From a bacterium (GTDB lineage: Bacteria; Vulcanimicrobiota; JABDET01), in the NCBI GenBank assembly GCA_021800275.1, contig JAJYZB010000007.1, positions 62,001 through 126,000 on the forward strand: 64,000 nt of DNA, given 5' to 3'. Positions 1 through 7,371 of this stretch are shown in pieces. Made by a program: the position numbers and the translations under genes. Within the stretch, counting starts at the first letter, position 1. Each line of letters begins with the position of its first letter. The notes under the pieces were generated by a model. It saw nothing but the letters and a program-made list of their open reading frames with translations. It was not told the DNA's origin and ran no database searches.

Positions 1-1580
1 GCTTCCCAAGGGGTTGCCGGCTTTTTTTGCAGAGGATACCACTGATGATCTTCTGCATTTGAAAGCCAGAAATCATCATTTTCTGATGGTTCTATATCAC
101 CTGACCCGATCCAACCCAATAAAATCGCTTCATAATCAAAATTATTGTCCAGCTTTGTGATTAACGTGTTAAAATCAATGGAATGAAAATGGACTTTGAT
201 TCCCATTTTTGCCAGGTCGCTCTGGATCAGTTCTCCTTTCTCGAGCCTGATATTATTTCCAGAGTTTGTTAAAAGACTGAATTCTACTCGATTTCCATAC
301 TGATCATACATTTTTCCATGCTTCCAGTGAAATCCGGCTTCTCTAAAAAGTTTTTTCGCTTTTTGGGGATCATGGTGGTAAACAGGCACGTTTGGATCAT
401 ACCACAGGGATCCAGGAGAAAAATCCTCGATATCATCATAGCCAAACCCATTGTAGCAGAGCTTGATCATGGTCTGACGATCAATTGAGTAAGCGATTCC
501 CTGCCTGAAAAGTTTGTTCGTAAACCAGCGGTACTTTACTTTGTTTAAAAACTTGGAATGGGGATTTTCATTGAAAATAATGATAGATTGATCCCCACCA
601 GGTCCTAAATTTTCAAGACGGTAGTTTCCTCTTTTTTCTCCTGCTTTTAAATCATTGTAGAATTTAGGAGGAAAAACCGGAAATGCATCAATATCTCCTG
701 AAATGAATTTTAAAAACCAGGTGTTGTAATCTCTGACATAAGTGATCACAATATGATTTAAGTAAGGGAGCCTTTGTCTTTTGATGTCTTTTGCATAAAA
801 ATAAGGGTTCCTTGTTAATATGATTCTCTGCTGAGGATCATATTCTTGGATTTCATAAGCCCCAGAGACTACAATTTTGTCAGGTGGAGTGCTGACCCCA
901 TAAGCAGCCTCAAATTCATGATCTTTATAGGCTTTTTCAAGGGATTTTTTTGAAACAATAGGCATAGAGCCCGCGACCCCAAAAAGAAAAGCGCTGTCAG
1001 GACTTGGAAGAATGAATCGGACTGCTGTAGGATTTACTGCCTTGACTTGAATGGGTTTCCCATTTAAAAAGAGATAAGAAGAGTCTAAATTCGGAACATT
1101 GGGATCTTCCATTACGTGATATGAAAAAACTACATCCTGAGCAGTGATTGAAGTTCCATTTGACCATCTTAACCCTTTCCTTAGATAAAAAGTCCAGATT
1201 AATTTGTTCTTGGAATGAGTCCATTTGTAAGCCAGTCCTGGAACTATTTGATTAGTTTTATAATTGTAGTCCAGTAGAGCAGAAAACAGCATGGTCGCCA
1301 TTTCAGCGCTTGTGGCATCATCAGCAGTAATGGGATTGAACGTTTGGGGACCTGTGCCAAAATCGGCAAGACTCAAGGTTCCGCCATAATGCCCTGGCTT
1401 ACAGCGATTGATAATTCTCCAAGGTTTTACATGGATTTTTTCAAAAGGTGGTGGATCATAGGATTTAGCTTCAGTTAGAAATGAGCAGCCGGACAAAGAA
1501 AAAAGAACAAAAATAAAAAGGGAAGCACCAGCCAGAGCAGGCAGAAAAAATTTTTGTGATAGCTTGGGAGATTTTTTCAT
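1..1580 (-). CDS. Peptide-type ABC transporter substrate-binding lipoprotein (C-terminus cut by window edge)
   Basis: Periplasmic solute-binding protein of the SBP_bac_5 (DppA/OppA-like) family, which delivers oligopeptides or similar solutes to an inner-membrane ABC permease. The frame is open from the ATG at 1580 to the edge, giving 526 codons without the C-terminal end. Residues 1-32 form a lipoprotein signal: KK near the start, a hydrophobic stretch, then the lipobox LSGC with Cys32 as the lipidated residue. Family hallmarks include RKGLRWSNG followed by TAQDVVFSY and, later, FRQGIAYSIDRQTM. It starts 25 nt after the secG stop on the same strand and has no clear Shine-Dalgarno sequence. 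Permease and ATPase genes are not in this window. The substrate cannot be told from sequence; peptide is the default for the family. Confidence 0.85.
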   Translation of the reverse strand, partial: MKKSPKLSQKFFLPALAGASLFIFVLFSLSGCSFLTEAKSYDPPPFEKIHVKPWRIINRCKPGHYGGTLSLADFGTGPQTFNPITADDATSAEMATMLFSALLDYNYKTNQIVPGLAYKWTHSKNKLIWTFYLRKGLRWSNGTSITAQDVVFSYHVMEDPNVPNLDSSYLFLNGKPIQVKAVNPTAVRFILPSPDSAFLFGVAGSMPIVSKKSLEKAYKDHEFEAAYGVSTPPDKIVVSGAYEIQEYDPQQRIILTRNPYFYAKDIKRQRLPYLNHIVITYVRDYNTWFLKFISGDIDAFPVFPPKFYNDLKAGEKRGNYRLENLGPGGDQSIIIFNENPHSKFLNKVKYRWFTNKLFRQGIAYSIDRQTMIKLCYNGFGYDDIEDFSPGSLWYDPNVPVYHHDPQKAKKLFREAGFHWKHGKMYDQYGNRVEFSLLTNSGNNIRLEKGELIQSDLAKMGIKVHFHSIDFNTLITKLDNNFDYEAILLGWIGSGDIEPSENDDFWLSNAEDHQWYPLQKKPATPWE

Positions 1581-1605
1581 CGCTGAATTTATTGGCTCTG
1601 ACAAC

Positions 1606-1854
1606 TTAATATTTTAGAATTACAATAATCGTGGAGAGAATTAAAAATGACCAGGCAAGCCAGGCTGTAATTCGGGCAATCTGGTCATCCATTGTTTTTT
1701 TCCGGAGATAAGGAGCCGCCTCAATTTTACCTCCTACTAATCCGATTCCAGATATTCCTTCGCTTTTACTGGTCTGAGAAGTCACTGCGACAATCAGAGC
1801 TAAAGATACAATGAAATAGATTACTAACAAGACGTCCATTAAGATCGCTAACAT
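1606..1854 (-). CDS. secG: Preprotein translocase subunit SecG
   Basis: Small inner-membrane subunit of the SecYEG channel that helps SecA-driven export. About 82 residues: a first membrane helix (residues ~3-24), a polar loop with the glycine-rich GISGIGLVGG, and a second helix near the C-terminus following the KKTMDDQIARITAWLA stretch, which matches the SecG layout. The ATG at 1854 is chosen because AGGAGG (complement of 1860-1865) lies 5 nt upstream; a TTG further upstream at 1872 would overlap that ribosome-binding site. It lies between tRNA-Val and the peptide-binding lipoprotein gene on the same strand. Loop residues of SecG vary, so identification rests on size, topology and the loop motif. 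Confidence 0.85.
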   Translation of the reverse strand: MLAILMDVLLVIYFIVSLALIVAVTSQTSKSEGISGIGLVGGKIEAAPYLRKKTMDDQIARITAWLAWSFLILSTIIVILKY

Positions 1855-2023
1855 GACAACCTCCTGATGCAACTGCTAATATCGTTTTGGTTCATTAATA
1901 CTATTCTTTCATTGGGTGAATTCGCTTTTATGAATCCTTTCCCTTCATAAGGTTAGGAATTAGGCGTAGAGCAGGAAGTATCCTATGTTATAATGGGAGT
2001 GGTTAGGATAGACATACAGATTC

Positions 2024-2100
2024 TGGTGGGCGGAACAGGACTTGAACCTGTGACCTCATGCATGTGAGGCATGCGCTCTAACCGACTGAGCTACCCGCCC
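2024..2100 (-). tRNA. tRNA-Val (anticodon CAC)
   Basis: Cloverleaf read on the minus strand from 2100 to 2024: acceptor GGGCGGG pairs with TCCGCCC (one G-T pair), the D arm is GCTC/GAGC, the anticodon arm CATGC/GCATG encloses the loop CTCACAT with anticodon CAC, and the T arm is ACAGG/CCTGT. The 3' ACCA end is encoded. CAC reads the valine codon GTG. Confidence 0.97.
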
Positions 2101-2400
2101 AATTTTCCTCTATGACCAGACGCAATTTTTCTTGGCAAAGCCGATAACCTTGTTTCTTTGATTTAGATTTTCTGCTAAAATTCCCTGTTTTGTGGACAAA
2201 ATTCTGGCTCGAATAATTCGTGAACATTCAGCCAGTCCTAGCACAGGACCTGCAGCAGAATTATACCCTGACAAGGAATGATGGCAACTTGTCTGAAGAT
2301 GTTGGCGAGATGCGGCTGCAGGGAAAATTTTTACAAAATGGAAGCTGTAACTTTAAAAAAATATATCAATATAAGATAATCTAAATTTCGGAGGTGTTTC
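2101..2400. other. Intergenic region between tRNA-Val and aminopeptidase gene
   Basis: About 300 nt without a convincing gene. It must hold the tRNA promoter (minus strand) and the promoter of the aminopeptidase gene (plus strand), but no strong -35/-10 pair was found. A GTG-initiated frame of 54 codons at 2220-2384 has no ribosome-binding site. The last bases carry the aminopeptidase Shine-Dalgarno GGAGG at 2390-2394. Confidence 0.5.
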
Positions 2401-5073
2401 ATGACATTAAAATCAGGAATTAAGTTTTTTATTTTGTTAGCCGCTTTCCAACTAGGGCTAGCTCAGATCGCTTTTTCTTATGGACAGCTTCCTAAAACAG
2501 TTAAACCTATCCATTATTTTATTTTCATTCACCCTAACTTTAAAAAGCATGGTTTTGGCGGACGTGAATACATTGATATTAAAATCTTAAAACCAACCCA
2601 AAAAATTGTCATGAACTCTCTAAATTTGAAAATTATTTCCGCCGAAATTTTAAAGCCAGCCTTAAAAGCGAAAACAGAGGCTAATTCTAAAACAGAACTT
2701 TTAACTTTAACTTTTCCTAAACTCCTTGAAAAAGGTTATTATCAATTAGAACTGACCTGGATCGGAAAAATGAGTTTAAAACCCAGGGGCTTATTTTATA
2801 TTCCGGGCAGTTCATGGAAAAAAACAATCATTTCTACTCAATTTGAATCTGTGGATGCAAGAAGGATGTTCCCTGGTTGGGATGAGCCAGCTTTTAAAGC
2901 TACTTTTCAATTATCAGTGAAGGTCCCTAAGATTTTTATGGCGGTTTCCAATATGCCAATAAAACGGATTAAAAATTACAAAAAGGGTGAAAAATTAGTT
3001 ATCTTTTATCCCTCTCCTATCATGTCTTCGTATCTGGTTGAATTAACTGCTGGAAAATTAGGCTATATTTCTGGTGAATCTGATAGAATTAAAATTCGCG
3101 TGATTGCTCCTCTTGGGCAGCAGAAAAAAGGAGAATACGCGTTAGGCATTGCAGAGAAAGATTTGCATTATTATGATAAATATTATGGAATCAAATACCC
3201 TCTTCCTAAGCTGGATTTAATTGCTGTGCCAGGCGGGTTTGGCGGCGCAATGGAAAATTGGGGCGCTATCACTTTCAGCGAAAGCCTCCTTCTGTTTAAT
3301 CCTAAAACCTCTTCCCTCCATCATAAAATTACAATTTATGAAGTGGTCAGTCATGAAATGGCGCATCAATGGACTGGAGATCTGGTTACTATGAATTGGT
3401 GGAACAATATCTGGCTGAATGAAGGGTTTGCCGATTGGATGATGGATAAAGTAACAGCTCATTTTAATCCTGAGTGGCACATTAATCTTTTAACCAATAA
3501 TGAAAAAAATAATGCCATGGTGGCAGATGCTTTTAAAACAATTCGCCCTATTGAAAGAAAGATACCCGTCGGAAGAATGGCTGACATCGCTTTTTCTTCC
3601 ATTGTTTATCGTAAAGCCGCGACCCTCGTAAAAATGCTGCAAGAATATCTTGGGCCTGAGGTCTTTCAAAAAGGAATACAGCATTATCTCAGAGTTTACA
3701 AATATTCCAATGCGACTTCATCGGATTTATGGAATTCTCTTGAGTTGGAGTCTGGCAAACCTGTGGCGAAAATTGCAGAAAGGTGGATAACCCAACCCGG
3801 ATTTCCTCAAATTTACGTTCATCGTTCTTGTTCAGGGAAAAATGAAATTATAACTTTAACCCAATCCCGATATTCTATTTTCCCAGGAGTAAAAAATTAT
3901 CTGTGGAGAATTCCGGTTTACTTGACTCTTGATTCTTCTCCGCAAATCAATGCCCGCTTTATTTTGTGGAAAAAGAAGAAAATTGCATTCGGACCTGATA
4001 CCTGTGGAATCCCAGTTGTATTCCATCAGCAGGGATATTATCGAATTCACTATTCTCAGAACCTGTTTAAGAAAATGATCAAGAACCTCCCAAAACTTTC
4101 TATGGTGCAAAGAATAAATTTTTTGAATGATACGTGGGCTTTTGTTGAAAATGGAGAATACCCCGCGAACAACTACTTTGCGTTAATCAAAAAATTCCAA
4201 TTCAGCACAAATCTGGCTGTATGGGGACAGATCTTAGGCGGAGAAAGAAGCATGGGAGCTATCCCTTTAATTTATAAGTTAGAAAATAAAACGCAAAAAG
4301 CTAAGTTCAGAAAGTTTGCCATTCAATTTTTAGTTCCTGTTTATAAAAAAACAGGATGGAACGTAAAGCCTCATGAAAAATCCAATCTATCAATTTTAAG
4401 AAAAAAGGTGCTTCAAACATTGGCGATGTTAGGGGATAAACCTGTCATTTCTCGAGGGCTTCACTTATTTAAAACTTTTCTATCCAACCCAAATTCAGTT
4501 TCGGGAAATCTTCGTTCAGTTGTTTTATATATTGGAGGCAGATACGGCGGGAAACAAGACTATAATGAGCTGTATCGCCTAGTTTTAAAGGCAAAGACAG
4601 TTCATGAAAAAAGACAGTATTTGTTTGCGATGGCTTCGACTCGGAATCCGATTCTTGCCAAAAAATTCATTCATGATGTGGTGCATCTCTCATTATCCCA
4701 TCGTTTAGACCCAGTGAGTTCCGGGTTCTCAATTTTAGGACTCGCTTTCTCTGGACACCCGAAAATGGTATGGCACTTTACGAAAAATCACCTTCATTTT
4801 CTGCAGCAAAGGATCCCGGCTTTTATGATGTCTTTTTATTTGCAGGGATTGATGCGTTCATTTAATGGGAGTAAGACCGTAAATAATATCGCTCTGTATG
4901 CGAGAACGCGCCTTTCCCCAATTTATCAGCCAGTTATTTCAAAAGGATTGGAGTACAACCAGCTTTATGAAAATCTCAGATCTAAGCTGATTCCCCAGAT
5001 TTCTAAAATCCCCATGATTTCGAAATCGGGTTCCTCTCTTTCCGGATTAGAAAGTTCTATGCCATTGAAATAA
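2401..5073 (+). CDS. Secreted M1-family zinc aminopeptidase
   Basis: Peptidase of the M1 (aminopeptidase N-like) family, removing N-terminal residues from peptides outside the cytoplasm. A signal peptide covers about residues 1-26. The exopeptidase motif GAMEN is at 282-286, the zinc motif HExxH at 318-322 (His318, Glu319, His322), and the third zinc ligand is Glu341 in NEGF, with the canonical 18-residue spacing. The C-terminal half is helical and ERAP1_C-like. At 890 residues it has normal family length. GGAGG lies 6-7 nt before the ATG. The prepilin-like gene follows after 3 nt. Together with the metalloprotease at 7372-9987 and the peptide-binding lipoprotein it suggests use of external peptides, which is an inference. 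Confidence 0.95.
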   Translation: MTLKSGIKFFILLAAFQLGLAQIAFSYGQLPKTVKPIHYFIFIHPNFKKHGFGGREYIDIKILKPTQKIVMNSLNLKIISAEILKPALKAKTEANSKTELLTLTFPKLLEKGYYQLELTWIGKMSLKPRGLFYIPGSSWKKTIISTQFESVDARRMFPGWDEPAFKATFQLSVKVPKIFMAVSNMPIKRIKNYKKGEKLVIFYPSPIMSSYLVELTAGKLGYISGESDRIKIRVIAPLGQQKKGEYALGIAEKDLHYYDKYYGIKYPLPKLDLIAVPGGFGGAMENWGAITFSESLLLFNPKTSSLHHKITIYEVVSHEMAHQWTGDLVTMNWWNNIWLNEGFADWMMDKVTAHFNPEWHINLLTNNEKNNAMVADAFKTIRPIERKIPVGRMADIAFSSIVYRKAATLVKMLQEYLGPEVFQKGIQHYLRVYKYSNATSSDLWNSLELESGKPVAKIAERWITQPGFPQIYVHRSCSGKNEIITLTQSRYSIFPGVKNYLWRIPVYLTLDSSPQINARFILWKKKKIAFGPDTCGIPVVFHQQGYYRIHYSQNLFKKMIKNLPKLSMVQRINFLNDTWAFVENGEYPANNYFALIKKFQFSTNLAVWGQILGGERSMGAIPLIYKLENKTQKAKFRKFAIQFLVPVYKKTGWNVKPHEKSNLSILRKKVLQTLAMLGDKPVISRGLHLFKTFLSNPNSVSGNLRSVVLYIGGRYGGKQDYNELYRLVLKAKTVHEKRQYLFAMASTRNPILAKKFIHDVVHLSLSHRLDPVSSGFSILGLAFSGHPKMVWHFTKNHLHFLQQRIPAFMMSFYLQGLMRSFNGSKTVNNIALYARTRLSPIYQPVISKGLEYNQLYENLRSKLIPQISKIPMISKSGSSLSGLESSMPLK

Positions 5074-5076
5074 ATT

Positions 5077-5820
5077 GTGAAATGTGTTTTCTTTGTCAGT
5101 GATTTAAAAAGATTTAGGGGATTCACTCTGGTTGAGCTCTTAATAGGGTTCGCCCTATTTTCTTTACTTTTAACTATGCTGGCCATAGGAATGCAGGTAT
5201 CCCATAAAACTCTTCTGCTTTCAGATCAAGCCACTGCTCTTAATTTTCGTCTGCAAACTGCTTTAGATGACACAGTGCGGATGGTTCGACAGGCTGTCAA
5301 TGTTACCTATTATCATCAGCCAATTAAAAGTTCTCAGGTGGGCTTAATTTTAACTGAGCCAGATGGGAGTTCAGTTATCCTTTCTTTTTCAAATGGAACT
5401 CTTTACGATAATGGCTCCCCCATTGCGGATAACCTGCAGAGTATTGACTTTAAAATTAAAGATAGTGGTGTTGTAAAAAACGTAATGATTACCATGACAG
5501 CAGACACCGAGAACGCCAGCGGCGCTGCTTTAACGAAAACCCTCATTTCATCAGTTAGTTTGAGAAATGTTCCTCCTGGAGCTGCCATCTCTTTAGGGTC
5601 ATCTAATGCAAGTCCTGGCGGTTCAAGTGTTAATTCTAGCGGTAGTTCTCTGCCTCTTCACTGCATTACCGGGCATATTGCGGTCTGCTGCACGTACACT
5701 GAATGCTACAACTCAAGCGGCAAATTAGTGTCAGGTTATTATTTTGGAATCTGCAGTGGACCAGCTTTAGGGCTTTGTTTAACTCAGCAGGGAGCTGGGG
5801 CAGGGGGAAACAGACCTTAA
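5077..5820 (+). CDS. Type IV prepilin-like protein (PulJ/PilW-type) with Cys-rich C-terminus
   Basis: Membrane-anchored pseudopilin or minor pilin candidate. The N-terminus holds a prepilin peptidase site, RG/FTLVELL, with cleavage after Gly15 and the conserved Glu20 at mature position 5, followed by a hydrophobic helix. The middle region (NGTLYDNG...SIDFKI) resembles minor pilins of the PulJ/PilW type. The last ~70 residues are Gly/Ser-rich and hold seven cysteines, including the Cys-Cys pair in AVCCTY, pointing to disulfides after export. Start is GTG, 3 nt after the aminopeptidase stop. No other pilus or type II secretion gene is in the window, so partners must lie elsewhere. It ends 4 nt into the convergent mutase gene. 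Confidence 0.75.
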   Translation: MKCVFFVSDLKRFRGFTLVELLIGFALFSLLLTMLAIGMQVSHKTLLLSDQATALNFRLQTALDDTVRMVRQAVNVTYYHQPIKSSQVGLILTEPDGSSVILSFSNGTLYDNGSPIADNLQSIDFKIKDSGVVKNVMITMTADTENASGAALTKTLISSVSLRNVPPGAAISLGSSNASPGGSSVNSSGSSLPLHCITGHIAVCCTYTECYNSSGKLVSGYYFGICSGPALGLCLTQQGAGAGGNRP

Positions 5821-7370
5821 AAGGTTGAATCGTATTCACCAAAAATTTCTCTCAGTAGATGGCAGATTTCGCCTAAAGTGACTGAAGATTTGACAGCAGC
5901 AGTAAAAGAAGGAATTAAATTTTCACCGGCAAGCGCTGTTTTTTTAAGAAGCCTTAAAGAATCTTTTACTGCAGCTTGATTCCGTTCTTTTTTTAATTTT
6001 ACTGTCTCTGCTGCTGCTTGTCTTTCAATCTCGGGAGATATTTGCAGGGTAGGGGGGAGAGTTTCTTTGTCATTTTGGAGAGCATTCACTCCAACAACAA
6101 TCTCTTTTTTTTCTTCGCAGTTTAGTTGATACTGATAGGCGCTTCGATGGATTTCCTGCTCAAAATAATGAGATGAAAGACATTCCAATGCCCCTCCTCT
6201 TAGCTCAATTTCTTTTAAAATGTTGTGAATTTTTTCTTCCATCTCTTTTGTGAGAGATTCAAGATAATAGGAGCCGCCCACGGGATCCACGACCTGGGTG
6301 ATCCCAGACTCATAAGCCAGAATCTGCTGGGTTCTTAAAGCAAGTCTTGCCGATTCTTCAGTTGGCAGAGCAAGGGCTTCATCATAAGAATTTGTGTGCA
6401 GAGATTGGGTTCCTCCAAGAACTGAGGCAAGCGCCTGAAGAGCAACTCTTACTATATTGTTTAAAGGCTGCTGGCTGGTCAGTGCTGCTCCTGAGGTTTG
6501 AGTGTGAAATCTGAGCATCATGGCTTTTTGATTTTTAATCTTAAATTTTTCTTTCATGAGATAAGCCCATACTTTTCGAGCCGCCCGAAATTTCGCAATT
6601 TCTTCGAAGAAATGATTGTGGCAGGCAAAGAAAAAAGAGATTTTAGTTCCGAGCTCTTCCAGTGAAAGCCCTCGTTTTTCAGCCTCTTTTAAATAAGCTA
6701 GAGCATTGGCGAAAGTAAAAGCCACTTCTTGTTCTGCTGTGCTTCCTGCTTCTCGAATATGATACCCGCTGATTGAAATGGGATTCATTTTAGGGGAAAA
6801 CTTCAAACAGTGTTCCATAATATCAATTGTCAGTTTCAGGGAAAACTGGACAGGAAAAATATAAGTTCCTCGAGCAGTAAATTCTTTTAGAATATCGTTT
6901 TGAAGAGTGCCTGCTAATTTTTGGGAAACAGTGCCCTGGGCTTCCCCAAGGGCACTGTAAAATGCCAGTAAAATTCCTGCTGTTGCATTAATGGTCATTG
7001 AAGTGCTGATTTGATCTAAGGGAATTTCTTTGAATAAAAGCTTCATGTCATTCAAAGATGAGATGCTGACTCCAACCCTTCCCACTTCACCCATGGCTTT
7101 GGGATCATCAGGATCATATCCCATCTGAGTTGGAAGATCAAAAGCTGTTGACAGCCCTGTCTGACCTTCTTTTAACAAAAGGTGGAACCGTCGATTGGTT
7201 TCTCTAGCGCTGCCATAGCCAGCGTACTGGCGCATAGTCCAGAGTTTTTTTCGATACATTTCAGGATGAATTCCACGAGTAAACGGAAATTCTCCCGGAT
7301 TTCCAAGATCAGTTTTGATGCTGAGATCTTGAATGTCTTCTGGTGTATAAAAAATTTTTGATGATTCCAG
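5817..7370 (-). CDS. Methylmalonyl-CoA mutase, large (catalytic) subunit
   Basis: Catalytic TIM-barrel subunit of adenosylcobalamin-dependent methylmalonyl-CoA mutase, which interconverts methylmalonyl-CoA and succinyl-CoA. The motifs RQYAGYG (about 47-53) and TAFDLPTQMGYD, and the C-terminal end LREIFGEY, fit the large subunit. The first ATG (7259) would remove the conserved lead-in YTPEDI...NPGEFPFTRGIHPE, which is open in the same frame up to a stop in the gene upstream. The only plausible start there is CTG at 7370, 9 nt after AGAGG; ATT at 7355 is a weaker alternative. With CTG the protein is 517 residues. There is no B12-binding domain, so a separate small subunit is expected outside the window. 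The start follows the metalloprotease stop by 1 nt. Related acyl-CoA mutases such as isobutyryl-CoA mutase cannot be excluded. Confidence 0.88.
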   Translation of the reverse strand: MESSKIFYTPEDIQDLSIKTDLGNPGEFPFTRGIHPEMYRKKLWTMRQYAGYGSARETNRRFHLLLKEGQTGLSTAFDLPTQMGYDPDDPKAMGEVGRVGVSISSLNDMKLLFKEIPLDQISTSMTINATAGILLAFYSALGEAQGTVSQKLAGTLQNDILKEFTARGTYIFPVQFSLKLTIDIMEHCLKFSPKMNPISISGYHIREAGSTAEQEVAFTFANALAYLKEAEKRGLSLEELGTKISFFFACHNHFFEEIAKFRAARKVWAYLMKEKFKIKNQKAMMLRFHTQTSGAALTSQQPLNNIVRVALQALASVLGGTQSLHTNSYDEALALPTEESARLALRTQQILAYESGITQVVDPVGGSYYLESLTKEMEEKIHNILKEIELRGGALECLSSHYFEQEIHRSAYQYQLNCEEKKEIVVGVNALQNDKETLPPTLQISPEIERQAAAETVKLKKERNQAAVKDSLRLLKKTALAGENLIPSFTAAVKSSVTLGEICHLLREIFGEYDSTF

Positions 7371-7371
7371 A

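Noticed and set aside
2220-2384. 54-codon GTG ORF just before the aminopeptidase gene
   Set aside because: No ribosome-binding site, no recognisable protein pattern and it lies where promoter sequence is expected.
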